From assembly GCA_027858215.1 (NCBI GenBank), contig JAQIDD010000362.1, forward strand, positions 1 to 5,369: 5,369 nucleotides of DNA, in the 5' to 3' direction. Shown piece by piece: positions 1 to 5,369 of this stretch. The position numbers were made by a program, and so were the translations under genes. The stretch is from Candidatus Delongbacteria bacterium (GTDB lineage: Bacteria; Bacteroidota; Bacteroidia; Bacteroidales; ML635J-15). The notes under the pieces are model-generated. The model searched no databases, was not told the DNA's origin, and worked only from the letters and a program-made list of their open reading frames with translations. How positions within the stretch are numbered: position 1 is the first letter of the stretch; every line of letters begins with the position of its first letter.

Positions 1-114
1 ACGGAACTCCTGCCTGCAGCTTACAGCACCCGCAAAGCTGCACACAACTATAAGCCGGAGACCGACCCTTTTCCAGGCTGGAAACAACTTTACAAAAGTT
101 TTGAACTTTCGTAA
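1..114 (+). CDS. Possible C-terminal end of an unidentified gene (partial)
   Basis: The first frame is open from the window edge to a TAA at 112-114, giving 37 residues with a natural-looking composition (ends ..GWKQLYKSFELS). I do not recognise a family. Two things weaken the call. A second plus frame is also open past this point, to about position 170. The last 50 bases also form one half of an extended imperfect hairpin (63-146), which is more typical of an intergenic repeat than of coding sequence. If real, the gene would converge on lptD with about 175 bp between the two stop codons. Sequence to the left of the window is needed to decide. Confidence 0.27.
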   Translation, partial: TELLPAAYSTRKAAHNYKPETDPFPGWKQLYKSFELS

Positions 115-146
115 TGTTCCAACGTCAGTGCTGGAAAAAGGGTACG
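63..146. repeat. Nested imperfect inverted repeat (long hairpin)
   Basis: The outer arms ACCCTTTTCCAG (65-76) and CTGGAAAAAGGGT (131-143) pair with one bulged A, and C63-G64 can extend the stem to C145-G146 with a further bulge. Inside, GGAAAC (80-85) can pair with GTTCC (116-120) with one bulge. At the core, TTACAAAAGTT (90-100) pairs with AACTTTCGTAA (104-114) with one mismatch around a 3-base loop. There is no U-tract directly after the structure on either strand, so it is not a classical intrinsic terminator. It lies between the stop of lptD and the left neighbour, where a dispersed REP-like element or a structured 3' UTR is plausible. Copy number cannot be judged from one window. Confidence 0.45.
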
Positions 147-156
147 CCCAACTAAT

Positions 157-200
157 AAATTCCAAATAATATCCAACTCCCAAATTCCAAATTTCCAAAC
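157..200. repeat. Short degenerate TTCCAAA direct repeats in intergenic DNA
   Basis: AAATTCCAAAT occurs exactly at 157-167 and 182-192. A third copy of the TTCCAAA core lies at 193-199, and a weaker ATCCAAC is at 171-177. The surrounding region 147-289 is AT-rich and shows no convincing ORF, RNA gene or terminator with a U-tract. It ends in a pyrimidine-rich stretch (251-290, including six C at 256-261) next to the lptD stop. The repeats are too short and irregular for CRISPR. They could be low-complexity intergenic sequence or a remnant of a longer tandem array. Confidence 0.4.
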
Positions 201-289
201 TAGTTCGTCGTAGTAAGGGGAAAACGGATTCTAAAACAAAAAATAAAAACTATCTCCCCCCTATCCATCTTTCTCTACGTCACTCTATC

Positions 290-2947
290 TCAAATATTAT
301 CCCAGAAACTCTGTCGTTTATTCAGTTTCAGGTCTTGCAATAAAGGTGATTTGACGTTGATCTGGAAGCTGTAGTATGTATTGTTTCCAAAAGGCACAAA
401 TGCCAGGCTCATTTCCCAGCAATGCAGATCGCGGTGGATTTCAACGTGTGTATAAGAAACTTTTTTGTTTACAAAATCATACCCTGTATTGAAACTGACT
501 TTCCACTTTTTTGTGACGCTCACATCACCCCTGACATTTACCGTTTGAGTCAGGCGTTTCTCATCGTAAGGCTTGTTGTAATTTAGTGTATAATCAAAAT
601 TTAAGTTCCACGGTATTGAAAAATCAACGTAAGAATGCGGGTAGCCGTACAGAAAGTTTCGCGCCTGTTGATTGTTGTCTTTGTTTTTGGAAGCGCTGAA
701 TCCCACACCTAAATTCAGGCTGGCACGCGTGATACGGAACAGTTCGCCTTCATGATTCAGTTGCATTTCGTTGATGCGTTTTGCACTACCTGTGGAATCA
801 ATCATGTACGCGAACGGGTCAAACGTGGAACTGAAATTGATGTTGAATTTTCCAATACGGGTACGGCCTGTCATGGTTAATGGAGACCAATTCAGGGAAT
901 CTGCCATGATGTTGTAATTGGTCCGGAAATTCAATGATTCAAGTAGTGCAATTTTTCTTTCTTTTTTTGCTGTGTCGTTTGGGTTTTCCACCTTCATATC
1001 CAGTTTGTTGCTCAATGAAAAACTAACAGACCCGGCACCACCAGACGGCGGAGAACCATACACGCCACCTTCAAACCGCGAATAAGTTGAACGCACCGTA
1101 TCATATTGTCCCGTATAATCATTGTACTGGATATCAGAAATATAATTTTCATAAAAACCGTATTTCTCGTCTGAAAAATCAGGGAAATAACTGTAACTTA
1201 CGCTTGGAGTCAACACATGGCGTATGGCTTTCAGTCTTTCAGACTTAAATTCAAACATGCCGTATATTTTTGTTGACAAATTTGCCCCTGCCCTGTAATC
1301 CCATGCATTGACAAGTCCCTGTACTTGCTCAGTTACCACACCGCCATACGTAGAATCAGTTTCATTGTAAAGGGAATCATCATAATACCGGTTGGTTTCC
1401 TCAAAGTACATGCGATCCGTAAAGTTAAAATTTGGCGATAAAGTCAGGTGTTTGAAAAGTTTCACACTTGTACTAACTGGAATATTATGTTTTATCCCGT
1501 TTGAAAAATCACCGATTTGCGATTGAAAAATCGAATCTTCATGAGCTGTTACCCGGTTAAGTGTGGACATGGAATAACTGATTCCGATCTTTTCATATAT
1601 TCTGGGGCTACCTGTGGCTTCTTTTCGCTTGAGGGGATAAATCCGGCTCATATTGAAACTCATCTGGGGTAAAGTAAGCGTCACAGAGCTGTCTCTGCTG
1701 TTTTGACTGTGCAGCAATGACATGTTGAGCGAAAATGGAGTACCCGGCCAAAACTTACTGAAGTTAATACTGGATTGCTTGGTGTTTGTTAAACGGCTTT
1801 GGGCACTGTATGTATTGTACTTGTCATAAGCACTGGAACTCATGTCCACATTGGCACTGAAATTCATGCTGGGATGCGCTTTCGGATCCTGTTTATGGTA
1901 CCATTTGAATTTATACATCCGGTTTGTCTGATAATTTTCAAGTCCTTTGTAACCCAACACATTTCTATTGTAATGAAAACTCAGGTTCCCACTCATTTTA
2001 TACCTGATTTTATAGTGAGTGGCAGCCCTTGCTTCCCAACTGCCTTTTGAATATATACCGCCGGTCAGTAACAAATCAAGATAATTATTGATAGCCCAGT
2101 AATATCCACCGTTGCGCAGGAAAAACCCCCTGTTTTGTTCTTCTCCGTATTCCGGAATGATAACACCAGATGAAGCCCCTTTTGTATTGGGGAAAAAACC
2201 AAACGGAATCCCAACCGGAGTTGGAATATCTTCAATAACAAGGTATGAGGGACCAGCTACAATTTTATCATCGGGAATGACTTTGGCTTTGGAAATATTA
2301 AAATAAAAATGCGGATGTTCCAGATCACAGGTGGTAAATTTACCATTGACCATGTGAATACTTTTGTCTGCTTGTCTTTTAGTACGCGCCCCATGCATAT
2401 AACTGCCATCAAATTCGGTAGTTACTTTCTTAATAATGCCCCGTTTTGATTTAAAATTGTATCGTATCGTATCGGCTTTAAAACTTTCATCGCCCTGTTT
2501 AAATACCGGCTTACCCACAGTGGTTCCTGTCGAATCAGGCATCCCATAAGACAGCAATTCATTTTTGTCCAGATCCACCCTGATAAAATCTGCATTGACC
2601 TGTATGTCATTATAAACAACCTCCGCCTCCTTATAGAGGTAAATCAGGCTTTTTTGCAAATAAATGATATTGCTGTCAGTAGCATGATAATACACCGGAT
2701 GTTCAAGTGCATTTGATTGCTTTTTCTTTACACGATCTGAAACGAGGCTGTCATTTTTGATACTGTCTTTCGATAGGCTATCGTTTAAAACAACACTATC
2801 TGATGATTCCATATTGGTGGTATCAGGTGAGATTTGCATTGCATTCTCCCTGATTTCCATCCCCGACACCATTGTAATACCCCCCCCAATGGCAATGAAT
2901 ATCAGCATTGTTAATAAGCTTTTGAATATTTTATCAAATATTTTCAA
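290..2947 (-). CDS. lptD: LPS-assembly outer-membrane protein LptD (Bacteroidetes type)
   Basis: LptD is the outer-membrane beta-barrel that, with lipoprotein LptE, inserts lipopolysaccharide into the outer leaflet as the last step of the Lpt pathway. The 885-residue product has a basic N-terminus and hydrophobic stretch (about 10-28, likely signal peptide), then a Ser/Asp-rich linker with NDSL-type repeats (about 41-75). An OstA-like periplasmic domain follows (about 85-240), and a large barrel with many aromatic strands runs to the C-terminus. Family signatures include TTCDLEHPHFYF (205-216), GVIIPEYGEEQNRGFF (261-276), GGYYWAINNYLDL (280-292), and DLHCWEM (840-846) before NVKSPLLQDLKL near the end. 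Its length exceeds that of the E. coli protein (784), as is usual in this phylum. The start is a TTG at 2945-2947: the in-frame stop at 2972-2974 leaves no upstream ATG. The first ATG, codon 14 (2906-2908), would remove the basic n-region of the signal peptide. The gene is divergent from the amidase. Confidence 0.95.
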   Translation of the reverse strand: MKIFDKIFKSLLTMLIFIAIGGGITMVSGMEIRENAMQISPDTTNMESSDSVVLNDSLSKDSIKNDSLVSDRVKKKQSNALEHPVYYHATDSNIIYLQKSLIYLYKEAEVVYNDIQVNADFIRVDLDKNELLSYGMPDSTGTTVGKPVFKQGDESFKADTIRYNFKSKRGIIKKVTTEFDGSYMHGARTKRQADKSIHMVNGKFTTCDLEHPHFYFNISKAKVIPDDKIVAGPSYLVIEDIPTPVGIPFGFFPNTKGASSGVIIPEYGEEQNRGFFLRNGGYYWAINNYLDLLLTGGIYSKGSWEARAATHYKIRYKMSGNLSFHYNRNVLGYKGLENYQTNRMYKFKWYHKQDPKAHPSMNFSANVDMSSSAYDKYNTYSAQSRLTNTKQSSINFSKFWPGTPFSLNMSLLHSQNSRDSSVTLTLPQMSFNMSRIYPLKRKEATGSPRIYEKIGISYSMSTLNRVTAHEDSIFQSQIGDFSNGIKHNIPVSTSVKLFKHLTLSPNFNFTDRMYFEETNRYYDDSLYNETDSTYGGVVTEQVQGLVNAWDYRAGANLSTKIYGMFEFKSERLKAIRHVLTPSVSYSYFPDFSDEKYGFYENYISDIQYNDYTGQYDTVRSTYSRFEGGVYGSPPSGGAGSVSFSLSNKLDMKVENPNDTAKKERKIALLESLNFRTNYNIMADSLNWSPLTMTGRTRIGKFNINFSSTFDPFAYMIDSTGSAKRINEMQLNHEGELFRITRASLNLGVGFSASKNKDNNQQARNFLYGYPHSYVDFSIPWNLNFDYTLNYNKPYDEKRLTQTVNVRGDVSVTKKWKVSFNTGYDFVNKKVSYTHVEIHRDLHCWEMSLAFVPFGNNTYYSFQINVKSPLLQDLKLNKRQSFWDNI
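2880..2887 (-). repeat. Homopolymer tract of eight G in lptD signal-peptide codons
   Basis: Eight consecutive C on the plus strand read as GGG GGG GGT-type codons for Gly21-Gly23 of LptD. The tract lies after both possible starts (TTG at 2947 and ATG at 2908) and before the mature protein, so a change by one base would frameshift almost the whole gene. Poly-G runs of this size are known slippage sites in some bacteria, but whether this one varies cannot be seen in a single sequence. Confidence 0.85.
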
Positions 2948-2974
2948 AAATTTGGCGTTGTTTTTGTAATTTTA
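2942..2974 (+). promoter_or_regulatory. Weak candidate promoter for the amidase-mlaD operon
   Basis: TAATTTTA at 2967-2974 matches the -7 consensus TAnnTTTG except at the last base. TTTC at 2942-2945 matches three of four positions of the -33 TTTG with a 21-bp spacer. This would give a start near 2981 and a short A-rich leader before the amidase. The match is imperfect and AT-rich DNA yields such hits by chance, so this is a guess guided by position. The -33 element would lie inside the first codons of lptD. Confidence 0.22.
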
Positions 2975-2983
2975 AATCCGGTT

Positions 2984-3012
2984 CAAAACTAATTAAAAAA
3001 ATGCATTCAAAA
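2984..3012 (-). promoter_or_regulatory. Candidate promoter for lptD (TTTG / TAGTTTTG)
   Basis: On the minus strand, TAGTTTTG (2991 to 2984) matches the Bacteroidetes -7 consensus TAnnTTTG at every defined position. A TTTG that could serve as the -33 element lies at 3011 to 3008. The 16-bp spacer is a little shorter than the usual roughly 19-21 bp. Transcription would begin near 2978 and leave an A-rich leader of about 30 nt before the TTG start, which suits initiation without a Shine-Dalgarno sequence. The -33 box sits in the amidase leader, so the two divergent promoters would overlap. Confidence 0.4.
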
Positions 3013-3024
3013 CAGCAATGCTGA
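3001..3024 (+). other. Seven-codon upstream ORF overlapping the amidase start
   Basis: An ATG at 3001, directly after a run of A residues, opens the peptide MHSKQQC and stops with TGA at 3022-3024. The stop overlaps the second in-frame ATG of the amidase (3024-3026) as TGATG and lies past its first ATG (3018). The arrangement would allow coupled initiation if the leader ORF is translated. It could equally be chance. Confidence 0.2.
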
Positions 3025-4193
3025 TGATGAATAAACGAATAACACTCATACTAAGTATCCTGATATTGTGCTGTCAGCCTGATTTCCTTTCAGCACAAAA
3101 TGGTAAAAATGACATCAAATTGCAAAAAGTGGTTATTGACCCCGGGCATGGCGGCAAGGACCCTGGTGCTGTTGGCGATTTTTCTTATGAAAAAGATATC
3201 GTCCTGAATATTGCCCTGCAACTGGGCGGATACATCGAAAAAAACTTCCCTGATGTCGAAATCATTTACACACGCAAAACCGATAAATACGTCAAATTGT
3301 ATGAACGGGCAAAGATTGCCAATGATGCCAAAGCAGATTTGTTCATCAGTATTCATGCCAACGCATCCACTTCCTCCAAAGCATACGGGGCCGAAACTTT
3401 TGCTATGGGTTTGCATGTATCGGAGGCAAATCTTAAAGTAGCAAAAAAAGAAAATGCAGTCATCCTTCAAGAAGAAAACTACGAAGAAAATTATGGCGGT
3501 TTTGACCCGAACAGCCCCGAATCACATATTATGTTCAGTATGTTTCAACATGCTTACCTTGATCAAAGCCTGAATTTAGCCGCATTGATACAGGAACAGT
3601 TCAGAGAACGCGTGGGCCGACATGATCGCGGGGTAAAACAAGCAGGGTTCTGGGTTCTTTACAAAGTTGCCATGCCAAGCATTCTCATTGAATCAGGTTT
3701 TATTTCTAATCCGGAAGAAGAAAAATTTCTCAATTCGGATGATGGCGTTACATACCTGGCTTCTGCTATATACAGGGCTTTTAAAGCATATAAAAAAGCT
3801 TTTGAAGCGGACAATTTGCTTGAAGAAGAAACCCTTGAGATGTATTTGGAAGACCCGGAAAATCAAGAAATTGCACAGGACACAACCAATCAAAACAGCA
3901 ACCTCCCTTCCTTTCCCCCTGCTGAGAATGATGAAATTTGTTTCAGAATACAGATTGGCACCTCCAAAGATTCAGTTGATACACTTCAAAATATGTATCC
4001 CGCATTTAATGACTTGTGGCAATACGAACACAATGGATATTATAAACATACCACTGAAAAAACAAATGAATATCAAAAAATTGTTAGCTTGCACGAAAAA
4101 GTGAGTTCTAAAATTGAGGATTGTTTTATTGTAGCCTTTAGAAACAATAAAAGGATTACCGTACGTGATGCCATAAAAGCGATAAATCAATAA
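3018..4193 (+). CDS. Secreted zinc-dependent N-acetylmuramoyl-L-alanine amidase with SPOR-like C-terminus
   Basis: This is an Amidase_3 family enzyme that cleaves the bond between N-acetylmuramic acid and the stem L-alanine of peptidoglycan, used in daughter-cell separation and wall turnover. The 391-residue product starts with a basic, hydrophobic signal peptide (about 5-27, probable cleavage near FLSAQ/N). The catalytic domain spans about 36-262. The first zinc-ligand motif is VVIDPGHGGKDPG (38-50, His44), followed by Glu59 in SYEKD, His113 in SIHAN, and the catalytic glutamate in LIESGFISN (Glu225). Residues 134-185 lie in the region where AmiB/AmiC carry a blocking helix, so activation by a partner is possible but inferred. 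An acidic linker (265-300) leads to a SPOR-like domain (about 305-391: FRIQIGTS.., CFIVAFRNNKRITV), expected to bind denuded glycan at the septum. No AMIN domain is present. Starts at 3018, 3024 and 3027 (codons 1, 3, 4) are all possible. It is probably co-transcribed with mlaD, 3 bp downstream. Confidence 0.95.
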   Translation: MLMMNKRITLILSILILCCQPDFLSAQNGKNDIKLQKVVIDPGHGGKDPGAVGDFSYEKDIVLNIALQLGGYIEKNFPDVEIIYTRKTDKYVKLYERAKIANDAKADLFISIHANASTSSKAYGAETFAMGLHVSEANLKVAKKENAVILQEENYEENYGGFDPNSPESHIMFSMFQHAYLDQSLNLAALIQEQFRERVGRHDRGVKQAGFWVLYKVAMPSILIESGFISNPEEEKFLNSDDGVTYLASAIYRAFKAYKKAFEADNLLEEETLEMYLEDPENQEIAQDTTNQNSNLPSFPPAENDEICFRIQIGTSKDSVDTLQNMYPAFNDLWQYEHNGYYKHTTEKTNEYQKIVSLHEKVSSKIEDCFIVAFRNNKRITVRDAIKAINQ

Positions 4194-4196
4194 GCT

Positions 4197-5246
4197 ATGA
4201 CCAAACAAAGGCGGAAATATATTTTTACAGGTGTATTAATTGTTATCATCCTGGCAACAAGTTATTGGGGTTTCAATTATCTGAAAAACAAAGACCTTTT
4301 TAACAAACAACGTGCCTATTATATACTTTACGAAAGGGTCGAAGGCCTTAATGTATCAAGTGCAGTAACCATGAACGGTTTTCAAATCGGCCAGGTAGAT
4401 GATATAAAAATGCTGACAAAACAAAACAATCAATTGCTAGTAAGCATCATAACGGATAATAAATATGCCATTCCGGATTCATCCATTGCCCGTATATACA
4501 GTATGGATTTGATGGGAACCAAAGGCATTGAAATAGTATTAAGCAACAGCAACACTTACCACGAGGATGATGATACGCTTATAGGAGAAACAGAACAAAG
4601 CCTTAAGGAACAGGTCAGTATGCAAATGATGCCGATAAGAAACCAGGCGGAAGACCTGATGAAAGAAATGCAAACAGCTATAGAAGTGGTTGGATACATC
4701 TTCAACGAAGAAACACAAAGGAATCTTAAAAACAGTTTTTCCAGCATCAAACGAACCGTGAGTTACATTGAAACCTCATCACAGAACCTTGATTCCTTAA
4801 TGACGGAAGAAAAAAGCCGCATTACTTCCATCCTGAATAACATTGACAACATCACCTCCACCATCAGCAATAACAATGAAGCCATTTCCAACGCCATCAA
4901 AAACATATCTGACCTGTCAGACAGCCTGAAAGCAGCACAACTTACACAAACCCTCAATCAGGCAAACAAAGCCATCAACAATGTAGCTGTAATTACTGAC
5001 AAAATCAACCAAGGCAAAGGCAGTCTTGGTCTGCTGGTAAACAACGATAGCCTGTATTATGAACTAGAAAGTGCCAGTGCAAACCTCAACAGACTGGTTC
5101 AGGATATGCGGATCAATCCCAAGCGCTATATCGACCTGCGGCTTTTCGACTTACGACGGGATATCATGGTTGTTGATGAATCTAGCCTTAACAAACGAGA
5201 TAAAAAACGCCTGGAGAAAAAACGGGAAAGATCACAAAAACAGTAA
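4197..5246 (+). CDS. mlaD: MlaD-like MCE domain protein (lipid transport, periplasmic)
   Basis: MCE proteins of the MlaD type form rings bound to an inner-membrane ABC transporter (MlaFE) and carry phospholipids between the two membranes. The 349-residue product has a basic N-terminus, one membrane anchor (about 8-26) and an MCE domain (about 37-118). The domain includes VEGLNVSSAVTMNGFQIGQV (48-67) and the hydrophobic strand DLMGTKGIEIVL (104-115). A long Asn/Ser-rich helical region (about 135-305) probably forms a coiled coil, and the motif INPKRYIDLRLF (306-317) resembles the conserved NPKRY segment of Bacteroidetes MlaD proteins. The tail (330-349) is strongly basic. The ATG follows the amidase stop after 3 bp with no Shine-Dalgarno sequence, suggesting translational coupling. 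The permease and ATPase genes are not in this window and may be elsewhere. The product is longer than E. coli MlaD (183 residues) because of the helical extension. Confidence 0.92.
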   Translation: MTKQRRKYIFTGVLIVIILATSYWGFNYLKNKDLFNKQRAYYILYERVEGLNVSSAVTMNGFQIGQVDDIKMLTKQNNQLLVSIITDNKYAIPDSSIARIYSMDLMGTKGIEIVLSNSNTYHEDDDTLIGETEQSLKEQVSMQMMPIRNQAEDLMKEMQTAIEVVGYIFNEETQRNLKNSFSSIKRTVSYIETSSQNLDSLMTEEKSRITSILNNIDNITSTISNNNEAISNAIKNISDLSDSLKAAQLTQTLNQANKAINNVAVITDKINQGKGSLGLLVNNDSLYYELESASANLNRLVQDMRINPKRYIDLRLFDLRRDIMVVDESSLNKRDKKRLEKKRERSQKQ

Positions 5247-5250
5247 CTAT

Positions 5251-5369
5251 CTAGTGTTCGTCAATAAAATCATTGTCTTGTTCATAATGTTTGAGTTCGA
5301 GGCCTGCGAAGTATTTAAAACCAAGGATTTTACTTTCGTAAATGACTGTTTTAAATACGAGCGTAACGA
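5251..5369 (-). CDS. Possible C-terminal end of a convergent unidentified gene (partial)
   Basis: On the minus strand a frame is open from the window edge to a TAG at 5251-5253, giving 38 residues with a natural composition and an acidic end (..LELKHYEQDNDFIDEH). The start lies outside the window. I do not recognise the family. Its stop is only 4 bp from the mlaD stop, and no terminator lies between them, so convergent transcripts would overlap. Two other frames are also open here (one minus, one plus, the latter with an ATG at 5287), which limits confidence. This frame is preferred because it lacks cysteine-rich or otherwise odd composition and because convergent packing is common. Confidence 0.5.
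   Translation of the reverse strand, partial: VTLVFKTVIYESKILGFKYFAGLELKHYEQDNDFIDEH
5311..5358. repeat. Perfect 11-bp AT-rich inverted repeat with nested inner hairpin
   Basis: GTATTTAAAAC (5311-5321) and GTTTTAAATAC (5348-5358) are exact reverse complements separated by 26 bp. Within the spacer, TTTAC (5329-5333) and GTAAA (5338-5342) can pair around a 4-base loop. The structure would fall inside the inferred convergent gene, where the arms encode part of that protein. It could be a chance palindrome in coding DNA, a transcript end for mlaD, or an operator-like site. Confidence 0.4.

Noticed and set aside
250..289. Intrinsic terminator for lptD just after its stop
   Set aside because: T-rich runs occur on the minus strand (about 225-250), but no GC-rich stem precedes them.
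1799..2306. Plus-strand open frames inside lptD, including 1799-2050 and 2112-2306
   Set aside because: They lie opposite a long, well-matched LptD reading frame, and their products have no recognisable motifs; they are antisense shadows.
2459..2474. Three tandem copies of GTATC inside lptD
   Set aside because: Three copies encode ordinary residues (DTIRY) and are too few to argue for a slippage switch.
3054..3080. Possible lipobox at Cys18-Cys19 of the amidase
   Set aside because: The residue before the first cysteine is Leu and before the second is Cys, not Gly/Ala/Ser, and a good signal peptidase I site (SAQ/N) follows; a soluble secreted enzyme is more likely.
3090..4208. Other open frames overlapping the amidase (3090-3470 and 3972-4208 on the minus strand; 3211-3441 and 3667-4104 on the plus strand)
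   Set aside because: The amidase frame contains every catalytic motif; the others have biased, low-complexity products with no support.
105..5341. Shared 10-mer ACTTTCGTAA at 105-114 and 5332-5341, in both edge hairpins
   Set aside because: Flanking sequence does not align, so this is likely coincidence in AT-rich DNA; not evidence for a repeat family.
5331..5344. TACTTTCG followed by ATG on the plus strand, resembling a Bacteroidetes promoter for a gene leaving the window
   Set aside because: No TTTG lies at the right distance upstream, the ATG follows within a few bases, and the site falls inside the more plausible minus-strand frame.

Overview
The window looks like a chromosomal cell-envelope locus from a member of the Bacteroidota. 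Three things point there. First, there is a Bacteroidetes-type LptD with the motifs TTCDLEHPHF, GVIIPEYGEEQNRGFF and DLHCWEM. Second, the N-acetylmuramoyl-L-alanine amidase carries a C-terminal SPOR-like domain instead of an N-terminal AMIN domain. Third, Shine-Dalgarno sequences are absent and there is a Bacteroidetes-style -7 promoter element (TAnnTTTG). The DNA is moderately AT-rich and shows no transposase, integrase, tRNA, rRNA or CRISPR array.

Layout from left to right. Positions 1-114 are open on the + strand and may be the last 37 codons of a gene entering from outside the window. The stop codon lies inside a nested imperfect hairpin (63-146) that could instead be a dispersed intergenic repeat. 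Positions 147-289 are AT-rich and non-coding, with a few TTCCAAA repeats. On the minus strand, 290-2947 encodes LptD, the outer-membrane LPS-assembly barrel. A compact 70-bp divergent intergenic region (2948-3017) holds candidate promoters in both directions. On the plus strand, 3018-4193 encodes a secreted zinc amidase and, 3 bp later, 4197-5246 encodes an MlaD-like MCE-domain protein; these two are almost certainly one operon. Four bases after mlaD, the end of a convergent minus-strand gene (5251 to beyond 5369) probably begins; its family is not recognisable from 38 residues.

The three complete genes serve different layers of the same envelope: LPS insertion into the outer leaflet (LptD), peptidoglycan cleavage in the periplasm (amidase) and phospholipid or lipid traffic across the periplasm (MlaD). 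Grouping them around one divergent control region suggests coordinated envelope growth or division, although the sequence does not prove co-regulation.

No obviously new biological system is present. The points most worth checking are an 8-G homopolymer inside the lptD signal-peptide codons, exactly two cysteines in LptD placed to join its N-terminal domain to its C-terminal end, a cysteine pair in the amidase SPOR-like domain spaced as in FtsN, a 7-codon upstream ORF whose stop overlaps an ATG of the amidase, and two AT-rich inverted-repeat structures at the window edges.
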